Part shown: piece by piece, positions 25,733 to 33,792 of the stretch
Numbering within the stretch: the stretch's first letter is position 1
Layout: the number at the start of each line of letters is the position of its first letter
Assembly (NCBI RefSeq): GCF_900199545.1
Contig: NZ_LT962670.1
Coordinates: 791,777-855,776 of the forward strand
Source: Raoultibacter massiliensis
Lineage (GTDB): Bacteria; Actinomycetota; Coriobacteriia; Coriobacteriales; Eggerthellaceae
Direction of reading: 5' to 3'
Length of the DNA: 64,000 nt
The notes under the pieces: generated by a model
Database searches by the model: none
The model's input: the letters and a program-made list of their open reading frames with translations, nothing else
What the model was told of the DNA's origin: nothing
Made by a program: the position numbers and the translations under genes

Positions 25733-27316
25733 ATGGAAAAGAATTTGTCGCGAAGGGGTTTTCTCGGATTGACGGCAGCGGGCGTCGCCCTTGCGGGAGC
25801 GGGGCTTGCCGGATGCAGTCCTGCCAATACGGGGGGCAACGCTGCGGCGAAGGAGGACGGCGGGGATTCGCCTTCTTACGAACCGGGCGAGATCGTCGAG
25901 ACCATCGATGCCGATATCGTCGTCGTGGGCCTTGGCATGTCGGGGCTTGCTGCGGCGGTGCAGGCCGCCAACAACGGAGATGCGGTCGTTGGGATCGAGG
26001 CGACGAACACGACGGGCGGAAACGGCATCGGCGTAGAGGGCATCTTCGCTGTGGGCACGAAGCTGCAGAAAGATGCCGGCATCGAAGTCACTCCGGTTGA
26101 GATCATCCAAACGGAGATGGAAGAAGCCCAGATGGCAACAAACGGCGCTTTGTGGAACCGGTTTATAAACGCATCGGGCGACAACGTGGAATGGCTGATC
26201 GAGCAAGGCGTGCAGTTCTCTGGAATGGTCGACGACTACTTGGGGTCGGGCGTCGTGAGCTGCTTTCATTGGTTCGAGGGCGATGTTGCAAGCGTTGGCT
26301 ATGTCCCTCAGATGACGGCCCGAGCCAAAGAGCTCGGCGTCGACATGCGCTTGGAGACTTCTGCGAAGCAGCTTATCATGTCCGACGGGAAGGTCGCCGG
26401 TCTTTACGCTGAGGATTCGGGTGGCAATACGCTGCAGATCAACGCGAAAGCCGTCATTCTCGCAACCGGCGGTTACGCGCAGAATCAGGAGCTCATGGAG
26501 GAGCGCGGATGGAATTGGGACAACATCATCTACGGTGGAACGCCCGGACATAACGGCGATGGGCTGAAGATGGCGTTCGACGTAGGCGCACGTAGCTTTG
26601 TGAGCAGCTCAACATTCAACTGCACGAACATTTGCGGTCGCGGCGACACCTTCGCATGGAAGGCCGATACGTTCACCTCGGTGTTCTGCGGTGCGGGGAT
26701 GTTCGGAACGGGCGGCGCCCAGCTGTGGGTGAACGAAGACGGCGAGCGCTTTATCTGCGAGGATTTCGCGAAAGACAACTTCGAGATGCAGAGCGTGCCT
26801 GCCATGACGCACCGTGCCATGTACTCGGTGTTCGACCGCGCCATTCTCGAGGCGGGGTTGGCCGGGGATCCCGATATGCTGGAATTCGTAGACACCGATC
26901 CCGAAGACGATCTGTGCAAAGCCGACAGCATCGCCGAGCTTGCCGAATACTTCGGCATGGATGCCGCTGCACTGCAGGCGAGCGTGGATCGGTACAACGA
27001 ACTGTGCGAGCAGGGTGCCGATGCTGATTTTGGGAAGCCCGCCGAATCCATGGTCCCCATTTCCACGCCCCCGTTTTACATGGCGAAGCTGAACCAGTAC
27101 TACCTGATGTCGGTCGGCGGCATCGAGTGCAATATAGACGCGCAGGTGGTCAACCAGACCAAGGAGCCCATCGCCGGCCTGTACGCCGTCGGCACGGACG
27201 GCTGCATGCTGTATCGCAACATCTACACCATCAACGTGGGCGGTACGTGCAACGGCAACAACGTGAACTCCGGCCGCACGGCGGCCAATCACGCGCACGG
27301 CTATATCGCCGGCTAA
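25733..27316 (+). CDS. Tat-exported lipoprotein FAD-dependent reductase (second copy)
   Basis: A 527-residue flavoprotein of the fumarate-reductase family. Twin arginines at 7-8 (SRRGFLGLTAAGVAL) and a lipobox Cys28 (GLAGC) mark Tat export and lipid anchoring. The FAD fingerprint IVVVGLGMSGLAAAVQAANNG begins near residue 62, and the C-terminal flavin loop is EPIAGLYAVGTDGCMLYRN. It is only distantly similar to the copy at 8309. No partner cytochrome is adjacent. It sits divergent to a membrane LuxR regulator, an arrangement suggesting induction by its own electron acceptor. GAGAGGGG precedes the ATG. Confidence 0.88.
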   Translation: MEKNLSRRGFLGLTAAGVALAGAGLAGCSPANTGGNAAAKEDGGDSPSYEPGEIVETIDADIVVVGLGMSGLAAAVQAANNGDAVVGIEATNTTGGNGIGVEGIFAVGTKLQKDAGIEVTPVEIIQTEMEEAQMATNGALWNRFINASGDNVEWLIEQGVQFSGMVDDYLGSGVVSCFHWFEGDVASVGYVPQMTARAKELGVDMRLETSAKQLIMSDGKVAGLYAEDSGGNTLQINAKAVILATGGYAQNQELMEERGWNWDNIIYGGTPGHNGDGLKMAFDVGARSFVSSSTFNCTNICGRGDTFAWKADTFTSVFCGAGMFGTGGAQLWVNEDGERFICEDFAKDNFEMQSVPAMTHRAMYSVFDRAILEAGLAGDPDMLEFVDTDPEDDLCKADSIAELAEYFGMDAAALQASVDRYNELCEQGADADFGKPAESMVPISTPPFYMAKLNQYYLMSVGGIECNIDAQVVNQTKEPIAGLYAVGTDGCMLYRNIYTINVGGTCNGNNVNSGRTAANHAHGYIAG

Positions 27317-27350
27317 TGCTTCGCCGATTCGCATGGCGTACCGGCGCTCG

Positions 27351-27494
27351 CGACCTGCTTTGACAAAAGCCGCGGGTGGCACCGATCATGGGGCTCCGAG
27401 CCCACGCGATTGCCATCCCGGCTACTATGCGGCGTTCGTGTGCGATCTCGAGGGCAACAACATCGAAGCCGTCATTCGCGACTACGCGGAGTAG
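27351..27494 (+). pseudogene. Remnant of a VOC/glyoxalase-family gene (3' end)
   Basis: Starting about 35 bases after the flavoprotein stop, one frame reads ALTKAAGGTDHGAPSP, then HPGYYAAFVCDLEGNNIEAV, and stops at 27494. This is the last third of a vicinal-oxygen-chelate family protein (the Y-A-A-F-V-x-D-x-x-G-N-N-I-E metal-ligand strand). No start or upstream half is present, so the rest was lost, perhaps when the flavoprotein region arrived. Confidence 0.7.
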
Positions 27495-27511
27495 CCGAAC
27501 CCGTTATCCTG

Positions 27512-27541
27512 GCGCCCGTCGTTTTTCGGCGGGCGCTTTCC
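27512..27541 (+). terminator. Rho-independent terminator
   Basis: GCGCCCGTCG (27512) pairs with CGGCGGGCGC (27527) around a TTTTT loop and is followed by TTTCCTT. It follows the VOC remnant and probably ends transcripts from the flavoprotein gene. Confidence 0.8.
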
Positions 27542-27662
27542 TTCTCGAACGATCTTCAATTTCCCCCGGAAAGCGACCAATATGCCAACTTTAGGGCGCT
27601 ATCGCCATTTTCGCGAGCAGGATGCGGTTTTGCGATTATACGCCCATGTCGAAGCAAGCGCA

Positions 27663-28319
27663 TCAGGCTGAAAACAGCTTGCGTATTTCATCGACGAGCT
27701 GCTTTCGCGTGAACACGAGCAACCCGAGAAGAAACACGCTCGCGGTCAGGGCGCTGATGTTGGCGAGTACGTTCCACGTTGTGAGGCCGAGCGCAACGAG
27801 CGCGAGCGGAGCCAGCCCGAGCAGCACGTCGAAAAGCAGGTATTTTGCGTATCCCGAGACGAACGTCCCTCGGAATACGGCGAGGAGAACCGTGTCGAAC
27901 ACGAGGGCAACCAAGCATATGCCAGGGATGACGAACGTCGTTACGGCGAGGTTGCGCGTTACGAGGAACCATACGGCGGCGATGGCGAGCAGAACGAGGA
28001 AGTAGCGGACGACCATGCGCAGAAAGTCGGTCGTATGCATGAGTATGTTTCGTACGAACAGATAGTTTGCCAGAAGCGCTATGCAAACGGAGAGCACGAT
28101 ATCTCCCGGCAGCGAAAACAGGTTGCCGAAAAACACCATGAGCAAAAGGCAGGCGCCGGTGGCGAATGCCAGAACCTTGAGCGCGATGACCCCCGACTTC
28201 TTGATTTCGTTGCGCGGGTATACCGAAGGCTCGGCTTTTCCCGTGAGCTCCGTCTGGCACAGGGGGCATACGTCGAGGTCGCCGCTAAAATCAACAGCGC
28301 ATTTATCGCATCGCTTCAC
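27663..28319 (-). CDS. DUF6320-type membrane protein with an N-terminal zinc ribbon
   Basis: A 218-residue protein. Cys4, Cys7, Cys18 and Cys21 form a zinc ribbon (KRCDKCAVDFSGDLDVCPLC), followed by a short linker and six hydrophobic segments with few polar residues. It is the last gene of an esterase/acyltransferase/DUF6320 operon and overlaps the acyltransferase stop by four bases. DUF6320 proteins recur with condensation-domain acyltransferases and alpha/beta hydrolases. The role is unknown; lipid modification at the membrane is a guess. Confidence 0.82.
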   Translation of the reverse strand: MKRCDKCAVDFSGDLDVCPLCQTELTGKAEPSVYPRNEIKKSGVIALKVLAFATGACLLLMVFFGNLFSLPGDIVLSVCIALLANYLFVRNILMHTTDFLRMVVRYFLVLLAIAAVWFLVTRNLAVTTFVIPGICLVALVFDTVLLAVFRGTFVSGYAKYLLFDVLLGLAPLALVALGLTTWNVLANISALTASVFLLGLLVFTRKQLVDEIRKLFSA

Positions 28320-29815
28320 AGACGGCCCCCGTTCTTCCTTCGTCCGGAAACCTTAGGTTCCTGGCTGCGCTTCATCGCGCGGGCGCCGTCGGCCTTGTTC
28401 CGCCTCGTTCTTCGCGCACCGCCCTCTTTGCCGCTCTTTTTCCCATGCGATGCCTCGGCGTCTTCGCTTAAAGGCGCCGTTTGGGAGCCGTCTTCGACAT
28501 CGTTGCGAGCGGGGGCTTGGCCGCCGAGACGTTTGACCGATGTTTCGAACTTGACTTCGAGCCGATCCTCGGCAACCTCCTCGCTCGTTTTGTTGATGTT
28601 GACGCGGCCCGGTATTCCTTGGTCCGAGAAGTACCGGATGAAGTTCTTGACGACATCGAGGTTCGAATAGACCGTGGAAATGCCGATGCTCAGATCGTCG
28701 CCGAAGGAGCAGAGCGTGAAATTAAGCCCGACGGTGGACGTGAGTATGTTGACGTCGCGGATGTAGGGGGCAAGCCTTTCGTCGATGCGGATTTGGCCGA
28801 GATTGGAAACGGTCGTCGTGGTATCCCGTGCAGCCAGGCGGTTTGCGATGGCGAGGATGATGTCCTTCACGAACAGCGGGGCCAGGCGCAAAAGCGGGTT
28901 TTTCTCCAGCGCTATCATGCGGTTCATGCGAGATTTAAGCTGCTCGGCTTGAGTGGCTTCTTTGAGCTGGGCGTGTATGGCTTGGGCGATGCTTTCGACC
29001 GATTCGTCGTTTTCGCCGGGAGCATAGGAAACGAAGGCGAGTCCGAAGAAGTTCTTGACTGTCGTCGATTCGAAGAACTGGCGCAGGTCGACGGGGATGT
29101 CGATGCGAATGGCCCGGCTTCGATCGCGGCGCGGCATCTCCATGCGGATGGAACGCATGATCACGGCGATGAGCAGCGAGGTCATGCTCACGCCGTACGA
29201 GCGGGCAAGCTCGAGCATCTTGGCTGCCGAGGCGTGGTACTCCATGTACGTCGGATCCGCTTCGTCGCGCCAGCCTGTGAGGCGGTACACTTTGGGCGCA
29301 TGGGTTGCGGCGGCCTTATTGCGCTCGTAGTACTTATCGAAGCTATTCTCCGACTTCTGGCTGTCCGAACCGTCGTATTCGAGGGCAACGCCCTGTATGC
29401 CGTATCGTTCCTGCACGTACGCATAGATAAGCGCCTTGAAGAAGTTCAGGGAGCCGCGCCCGTCGGACACCATGTGGGACACCTCGAAGTTGATGCGTTC
29501 CCGATAGTAGCTGACGCGGAACAGCACGCTTTTTGCGTTGACATGCAGGCCGAAGCAGATCGGCAGATTCTCGGGGCCTGCGGAGGGAGGCTCGCTTGCC
29601 TGTTCCAGATAGTGCCAGAACATGCCGCTGCGCAAGCATACGTTGAAATTCGGGAATACCGCGACCGTCTTTTCGAGAGCGCGCTGCAGCGCTTCGGGGT
29701 CGATGTCATCTGCAATCGTCGCCGAATAGCGGAATACCGTCTGGTTCGAACTGCCCGCCTGCGACGAGTAGAACTTTCCGACGTTGTCTAATCGGTACCA
29801 AGTATTCCGAGCCAA
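28316..29815 (-). CDS. Condensation-domain-like acyltransferase (alcohol acetyltransferase / PapA type)
   Basis: A 499-residue protein of the chloramphenicol-acetyltransferase/condensation superfamily. The catalytic HxxxDG motif is present as HMVSDGRG (His114, Asp118, Gly119). A second half contains RIDIPVDLRQFFESTTVKNFFGLAF and VSNLGQIRIDERL, which correspond to the conserved DFG-like bridge region of PapA-type enzymes. The final 80 residues are a basic, disordered tail (KSGKEGGARRTRRNKAD). It overlaps the upstream esterase by 28 bases. It would transfer an acyl chain to an unknown alcohol; partners in the operon suggest a membrane-lipid or polyketide-like ester. Confidence 0.8.
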   Translation of the reverse strand: MARNTWYRLDNVGKFYSSQAGSSNQTVFRYSATIADDIDPEALQRALEKTVAVFPNFNVCLRSGMFWHYLEQASEPPSAGPENLPICFGLHVNAKSVLFRVSYYRERINFEVSHMVSDGRGSLNFFKALIYAYVQERYGIQGVALEYDGSDSQKSENSFDKYYERNKAAATHAPKVYRLTGWRDEADPTYMEYHASAAKMLELARSYGVSMTSLLIAVIMRSIRMEMPRRDRSRAIRIDIPVDLRQFFESTTVKNFFGLAFVSYAPGENDESVESIAQAIHAQLKEATQAEQLKSRMNRMIALEKNPLLRLAPLFVKDIILAIANRLAARDTTTTVSNLGQIRIDERLAPYIRDVNILTSTVGLNFTLCSFGDDLSIGISTVYSNLDVVKNFIRYFSDQGIPGRVNINKTSEEVAEDRLEVKFETSVKRLGGQAPARNDVEDGSQTAPLSEDAEASHGKKSGKEGGARRTRRNKADGARAMKRSQEPKVSGRRKNGGRL

Positions 29816-30807
29816 GCCTGTTCATCTCCCTCGGCGAGCTCTTCGCCATCCAAGAAATGCTTGATTATACGATACGTGTCCTTGACGAATCTGAACACGG
29901 AAGGGTACAGCAGATACCCGTGAACCGCATCGAGTACACGGTAGCACGCAACGTCGCTGCCTTCCAGATCCAACCGTCCTGCGAACGCTTCTCCCTCATC
30001 GCGCAGCGGACAGTATTCGGCCGTGATCACGAGCGTGCGGGGCTGCGCGGAGAGATCGGGCTCAAGAAGCGGCGCGAAGTAGGGGTTGTGCAAATCGTCG
30101 GGAGAAGATCGGTAGAGCTCCATGTATCCGACTATATCCTGAGAAGTGAGCAGGTAGTCCTCGCCGTTTTCCCGTACGGAATCGAACCACGACGTCGCGG
30201 GGTTGTGGTCGTTGTAGGTTGCGGGGTAGAGCAGCATCTGCGTGCGCGGCATGAATTCGCCGCGATCGCGCGCCATGAGCGATACCGCAGCGGCGAGGTT
30301 TCCGCCCGCGCTGTCGCCGAACAGCACGATGTTGTGAGCATCGGCATCGGCAAGCAACGTGCCCGCGTGGAGCTGCCTGGCTACTTCGTAGCAATCTTCG
30401 GGCGCTTGGGGAAACCGATGCTCGGGAGCGCGGCGGTAGTCGACCGACACCACGCGCCGTTCGAGTTTGAGCGCCGTGGTCGTGCAGGCGTCGATGTAGA
30501 AATCGACGCTTCCGTTGACCCAGCCTCCGCCATGGAAGAACAGGATCGTGCCGCGCGAGTCTTCGGTTACCTTGAGTCCCGAGCCGAGCGAGAAATCGAT
30601 GTCGAGCGGAGTGAATACGCGCAGCGGAACCTCAAAGCCGTCCGCCATGGTGGCGGTTGCCTCGTCGATGCGGCAACGGGGATCGGGCAGGGTGAGCTTG
30701 CCGATGACATCTTCGGCCACACGCTGCGCTTCGTAGGATTTCCTGATATCGGGCTTGATCCGCGAGGCAGCCTTGAAAGCGGCGAGAACCGCCTTGTTGA
30801 TGGGCAT
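29788..30807 (-). CDS. Alpha/beta hydrolase (hormone-sensitive-lipase-like esterase)
   Basis: A 339-residue carboxylesterase. The oxyanion-hole motif HGGGW, the nucleophile elbow GDSAGG and a late catalytic His in DAVHGY are visible in the order usual for family IV esterases. ATG 30807 has GAAAGGA upstream; the longer frame to 31005 lacks a ribosome site. It is the first gene of a three-gene operon with the acyltransferase and DUF6320 protein. An extended -10 element (TGTGCTACGAT, near 30909 on the minus strand) may drive it. Confidence 0.9.
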   Translation of the reverse strand: MPINKAVLAAFKAASRIKPDIRKSYEAQRVAEDVIGKLTLPDPRCRIDEATATMADGFEVPLRVFTPLDIDFSLGSGLKVTEDSRGTILFFHGGGWVNGSVDFYIDACTTTALKLERRVVSVDYRRAPEHRFPQAPEDCYEVARQLHAGTLLADADAHNIVLFGDSAGGNLAAAVSLMARDRGEFMPRTQMLLYPATYNDHNPATSWFDSVRENGEDYLLTSQDIVGYMELYRSSPDDLHNPYFAPLLEPDLSAQPRTLVITAEYCPLRDEGEAFAGRLDLEGSDVACYRVLDAVHGYLLYPSVFRFVKDTYRIIKHFLDGEELAEGDEQAWLGILGTD

Positions 30808-30965
30808 GGTCGTGCCGTCCTTTCGAGAAGGCGGAAGAGGTATCGATCCTCGGGATCCAACGTACCGCGCCGCGCAGGCATCTGCGCCGTCTTTCGATTG
30901 TATCGTAGCACAGGGAACCGCTCGAGCGGATGACGGTGCCCTTACGATAACTTCACGTCGGCCGC

Positions 30966-31005
30966 TCGTGCCGCTCGCCCGCGCGGCCGGGCGAGTGGGC
31001 GGCAC
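30966..31005 (-). terminator. GC-rich hairpin after the nucleotidyltransferase-like gene
   Basis: GTGCCGC and TCGCCCG pair with CGGGCGA and GCGGCAC (about 30969-31005), with a small bulge. It lies 31 bases past the stop of the gene transcribed leftwards. The T-run is weak. Confidence 0.45.
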
Positions 31006-31035
31006 GCCGCCTCGGACGGTCGGCTTTGGGCGGTG

Positions 31036-31665
31036 CTACTCGCCGTGCGCGGGGCAGGTGACCTCCATGGTGGCGAATGCGGCTGCCACGCGCTCGTATC
31101 GGTCGGCGTCGTAGCCGATTCGGTCGATCTCGGCGATATCGGCCCGGTCCTTCTCCCGTTCGGTTGCGACTTTCGAGGCGCGCACGGCCTCTATCGTGGA
31201 CATGCCGACGATAGAGTGATCGGGCAGTTCGCGCATCTCGACGAAATCGGCCTCGTCAAGCCCTTCGATCGTGGCCAGGAACAGCGCATCGTATCCGGCG
31301 AACGAGGCGTGGACCGCGTTTCTCTGAGCGAGCTTTCCGCCCTCGATTCGAAACGGCGCGAAACTGACCATGACGCCGTCGATGATCGCGTGGACGCCGA
31401 AGTCGGTTTTTTCGGAGTTGCAGTCCAGCTCGAGGGAATCGAGTGCGGCATCGTAGAGCCCTTGCTCCTTCAGCCATGCGCGCACCGCAGGCATATCGTG
31501 GGCATGGGCTGAGAAGTCGACGTCGTCGTGGCAGCGTCCCGAATCGTTGCCCGAGACGATCCACGGGGCTATTCCTCCTTCGAGAAACGCTTTCCCGGAG
31601 AGCTCGGGTGCGTGCAGCACCTTGAGGGCAACCGCCTTCGCATCGGCAAAACTCGTTGTTTCCAT
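31036..31665 (-). CDS. Nucleotidyltransferase-fold protein
   Basis: A 209-residue protein. The segment FLEGGIAPWIVSGNDSGRCHDDVDFSAHA has the GG...(S/R)...DxD pattern of a nucleotidyltransferase active site, as in AadG-like or LinB-like small nucleotidyltransferases. A later D in FGVHAIIDGVMVSF may be the third acidic ligand. GGGAGAGCG precedes the ATG. It could modify a drug, an RNA or a protein; no neighbour gives a clue, and it stands apart from the operon downstream. I cannot assign a gene name. Confidence 0.65.
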   Translation of the reverse strand: METTSFADAKAVALKVLHAPELSGKAFLEGGIAPWIVSGNDSGRCHDDVDFSAHAHDMPAVRAWLKEQGLYDAALDSLELDCNSEKTDFGVHAIIDGVMVSFAPFRIEGGKLAQRNAVHASFAGYDALFLATIEGLDEADFVEMRELPDHSIVGMSTIEAVRASKVATEREKDRADIAEIDRIGYDADRYERVAAAFATMEVTCPAHGE

Positions 31666-31772
31666 ACGCTCTCCCGTCTTTGCGGATTGTTGCGCGCCCG
31701 AAGCTGGGATGCGATTGGGCGGCGTATCAACCTGGCTTTATCGCTTGCGCACAGATTTTGCACGTAAGCGTT

Positions 31773-32339
31773 TCACCCCTGTTCGTCTGTTGGGGTGGAT
31801 AGTCGCATGAGATAGTCGGCCTTCTTCGCCACCTCGTCTGCGGTGAGATCCGGCTCTTCGAACAGCCAAAGCCGAATGATGCCGACCAGCCCCGAGACCA
31901 CGTAGTGAAACAAAAACGTCACGTCCTGTTTGGACATATGCGGGTTCGCGCGCTCCCAATCGTCGTGGTAGGCATGGTAGAGATAGGCGATTACCCGATC
32001 GATGAAATTGCCGTCCCCTCGGTTTTCGAACGCGCTTCGGATGATCACGCGATGATCCGAAGCGAACGAGACAAGCGCCGGCGCCATGTCGAACACGTTG
32101 GGGGGAAGCTGTTCGACGTAGCGTTCGAACCCGGCGAACAGATCGTCTTGCATGGCGAGGAGGAGTGCGAACTGATCGGAGTAGTACTTGTAGAACGTTT
32201 TTCGCGAGATGCCCGCCTGATCGCAGATCTCGCTTACGGTGATCTCCGAAACGGGCTTGATCTCGAGGGCTTGGAGAAACGAATCGAAGAGGCATTGCTT
32301 GGTGTAGCGCCGTCGCGAGTCTTTCGGTTCGATGTACAT
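31773..32339 (-). CDS. TetR-family transcriptional regulator
   Basis: A 188-residue regulator. The N-terminal helix-turn-helix is KPVSEITVSEICDQAGISRKTFYKYYSDQFALL. The C-terminal ligand domain is of the TetR_C type common in Gram-positive bacteria. AAGGAGATCCG lies just before the ATG at 32339; the frame open to 32381 has no ribosome site. No efflux pump is directly adjacent; the nearest gene upstream is the HemW-like protein, in the same orientation. Confidence 0.88.
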   Translation of the reverse strand: MYIEPKDSRRRYTKQCLFDSFLQALEIKPVSEITVSEICDQAGISRKTFYKYYSDQFALLLAMQDDLFAGFERYVEQLPPNVFDMAPALVSFASDHRVIIRSAFENRGDGNFIDRVIAYLYHAYHDDWERANPHMSKQDVTFLFHYVVSGLVGIIRLWLFEEPDLTADEVAKKADYLMRLSTPTDEQG

Positions 32340-32483
32340 CGGATCTCCTTGCCGTACCGATTGCAGCGATCGGGTCGTCAAGCCGCTCGATCGCCTTCCA
32401 TTATAAGCGCATATGCGGATTCGAGAAGCGTGGCGTTTTCAAAAAAATCGGTTTGCGATCGGGCTCTTCCATTGCTTTCGGGT

Positions 32484-33494
32484 CTATCGTTTCGTTTTGT
32501 GCGGGCGCCCGATTCCGCGAAGCAGCCGCGTCTGGGAAACGAGGAGGCGCGCTTCGCCGTGTGCAGCCCAAAGCAGGTATCTGAGCATCCGCTCCCGCTC
32601 GACGATTTTGAGGGTGGTCGCCGCTGGGAGCCTGCCTGCTTCGAGCCGCCTGCCGTATTCGGCTATCGAGTAAGCGTTTATGCGGAACTTGGCACCCATG
32701 AGCGTGGTTGCGGCGCATCCGAACTCTACGATAGGCGCCGTTTCGACCTTGCTCTTCCTTTCGATCCGCTTTGCCTCCCGGCTGTTGAATGGCCTGATGG
32801 CGATATGGTTCACCCCGCTTGAGAACGCGATGTCGACGCTGCATTGCAGCTGTTGGGATGTCTGGCCGGGCTGCGCGAACGCGAAGGCGAGCGATACGGT
32901 TTCGAAAGCGGCTTCTTTGAGCGCGGCGAGCGGAACGAGGTTTTCTACGGCGGGCTTTGCGGCAGATCTCGTGTTGCAAGGAGGGGGATCTGCCGCAATG
33001 GAAAGGTGCGCGATTCCCGCTTCGCGCAGCATGCGGAGCCTCTCGACCGTGACATCCGCCGCGGCGAGTTCGAACCCCACGCCATGCGTAACGGCAAACC
33101 GCCTGCGGACCGCCTGCATGATCGAGGCGATCGCCTGTTCGTCGAGAAGGGAGGTGTTTCCTTTGATGAACAGCGTGGTGATTGTTTTGCGATCGCGTTC
33201 GGCGGATGCGCCGATGGCGGTTCTCCAAGGAGCGGCGCCTGCCGCATCGACGGCGCCGACGACTGCGTGGACGACGGCCGCGTTGCCGGTTGCCGCGCCA
33301 GGCTGCGGCTGCGCGAGGATGCCGTGCTCTTCGCATGCATCTGCTGCGGGGACATGGATGTACATTCCCAGGTTGGATGCTTCTGCGTAGTCGAAGTACG
33401 AACCTCGCTCGCTTGAGAAGCGAAGAGGCCGGATCGAGCTGAGTTTCGTCGAACGCGCCAGGCATGCTTTGGCAAGCGAGGATACGGTACCCAT
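32484..33494 (-). CDS. Second degenerate HemW/HemN-like protein without radical-SAM cysteines
   Basis: A 336-residue protein with the HemN/HemW sequence frame but no cluster motif: MYIHVPAADACEEHG stands where the family has LYIHVPFCxxKCxYC. Further matches are ITTLFIKGNTSLLDEQAIASIM (family: GGGTPSLL), FELAAADVTVERLRMLREAGI (normally EANPE...), and LAFAFAQPGQTSQQLQ (family: GLPGQT). ATG 33494 is preceded by GGGAGG four bases away. It is poorly similar to the degenerate copy at 10224, so the two arose or diverged independently. A heme- or porphyrin-binding role without catalysis is possible. A palindrome (33524-33540) lies 30 bases upstream. Confidence 0.65.
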   Translation of the reverse strand: MGTVSSLAKACLARSTKLSSIRPLRFSSERGSYFDYAEASNLGMYIHVPAADACEEHGILAQPQPGAATGNAAVVHAVVGAVDAAGAAPWRTAIGASAERDRKTITTLFIKGNTSLLDEQAIASIMQAVRRRFAVTHGVGFELAAADVTVERLRMLREAGIAHLSIAADPPPCNTRSAAKPAVENLVPLAALKEAAFETVSLAFAFAQPGQTSQQLQCSVDIAFSSGVNHIAIRPFNSREAKRIERKSKVETAPIVEFGCAATTLMGAKFRINAYSIAEYGRRLEAGRLPAATTLKIVERERMLRYLLWAAHGEARLLVSQTRLLRGIGRPHKTKR

Positions 33495-33523
33495 GGTGCC
33501 TCCCATGATCGGTCTGTTCCTGA

Positions 33524-33540
33524 TGTCTATATTGTAGACA
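33524..33540. promoter_or_regulatory. Palindrome upstream of the degenerate HemW-like gene
   Basis: TGTCTA (33524-33529) and TAGACA (33535-33540) form a perfect dyad with a 5-base centre TATTG, in an AT-rich region between the HemW-like gene (leftwards) and mnmA (rightwards). A candidate operator, for example for a metal- or heme-responsive repressor. Confidence 0.45.
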
Positions 33541-33792
33541 AATGTTACCTAAGATACAATAGGCTATAAAAATAAATATATGATGATACGGAAAAACGAT
33601 TGGCGATCGGCTCTGCATCGGGCCGCGCTGCGCTATGACGGGGTATACTTACTGTTCGCACGCTGGCTTCGGATCGGCGTGGTCGTAGGTGCGCGCGACG
33701 CGGAAAGGATCAGGGCGATGCGGGCATGGGGGCGACTTGCCGCGTGCGCGGTGCGGATCGACGGGCCGATGAGCCGGGAAGGCAGGGTGGTT

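Noticed and set aside
25538..26551. N-terminal extension of the membrane LuxR regulator
   Set aside because: It would run antisense through the flavoprotein gene; composition and lack of membrane segments differ from the real protein.
28481..29791. 436-residue plus-strand open frame
   Set aside because: Antisense shadow of the acyltransferase; Val/Asp-rich composition typical of GC-rich shadows.
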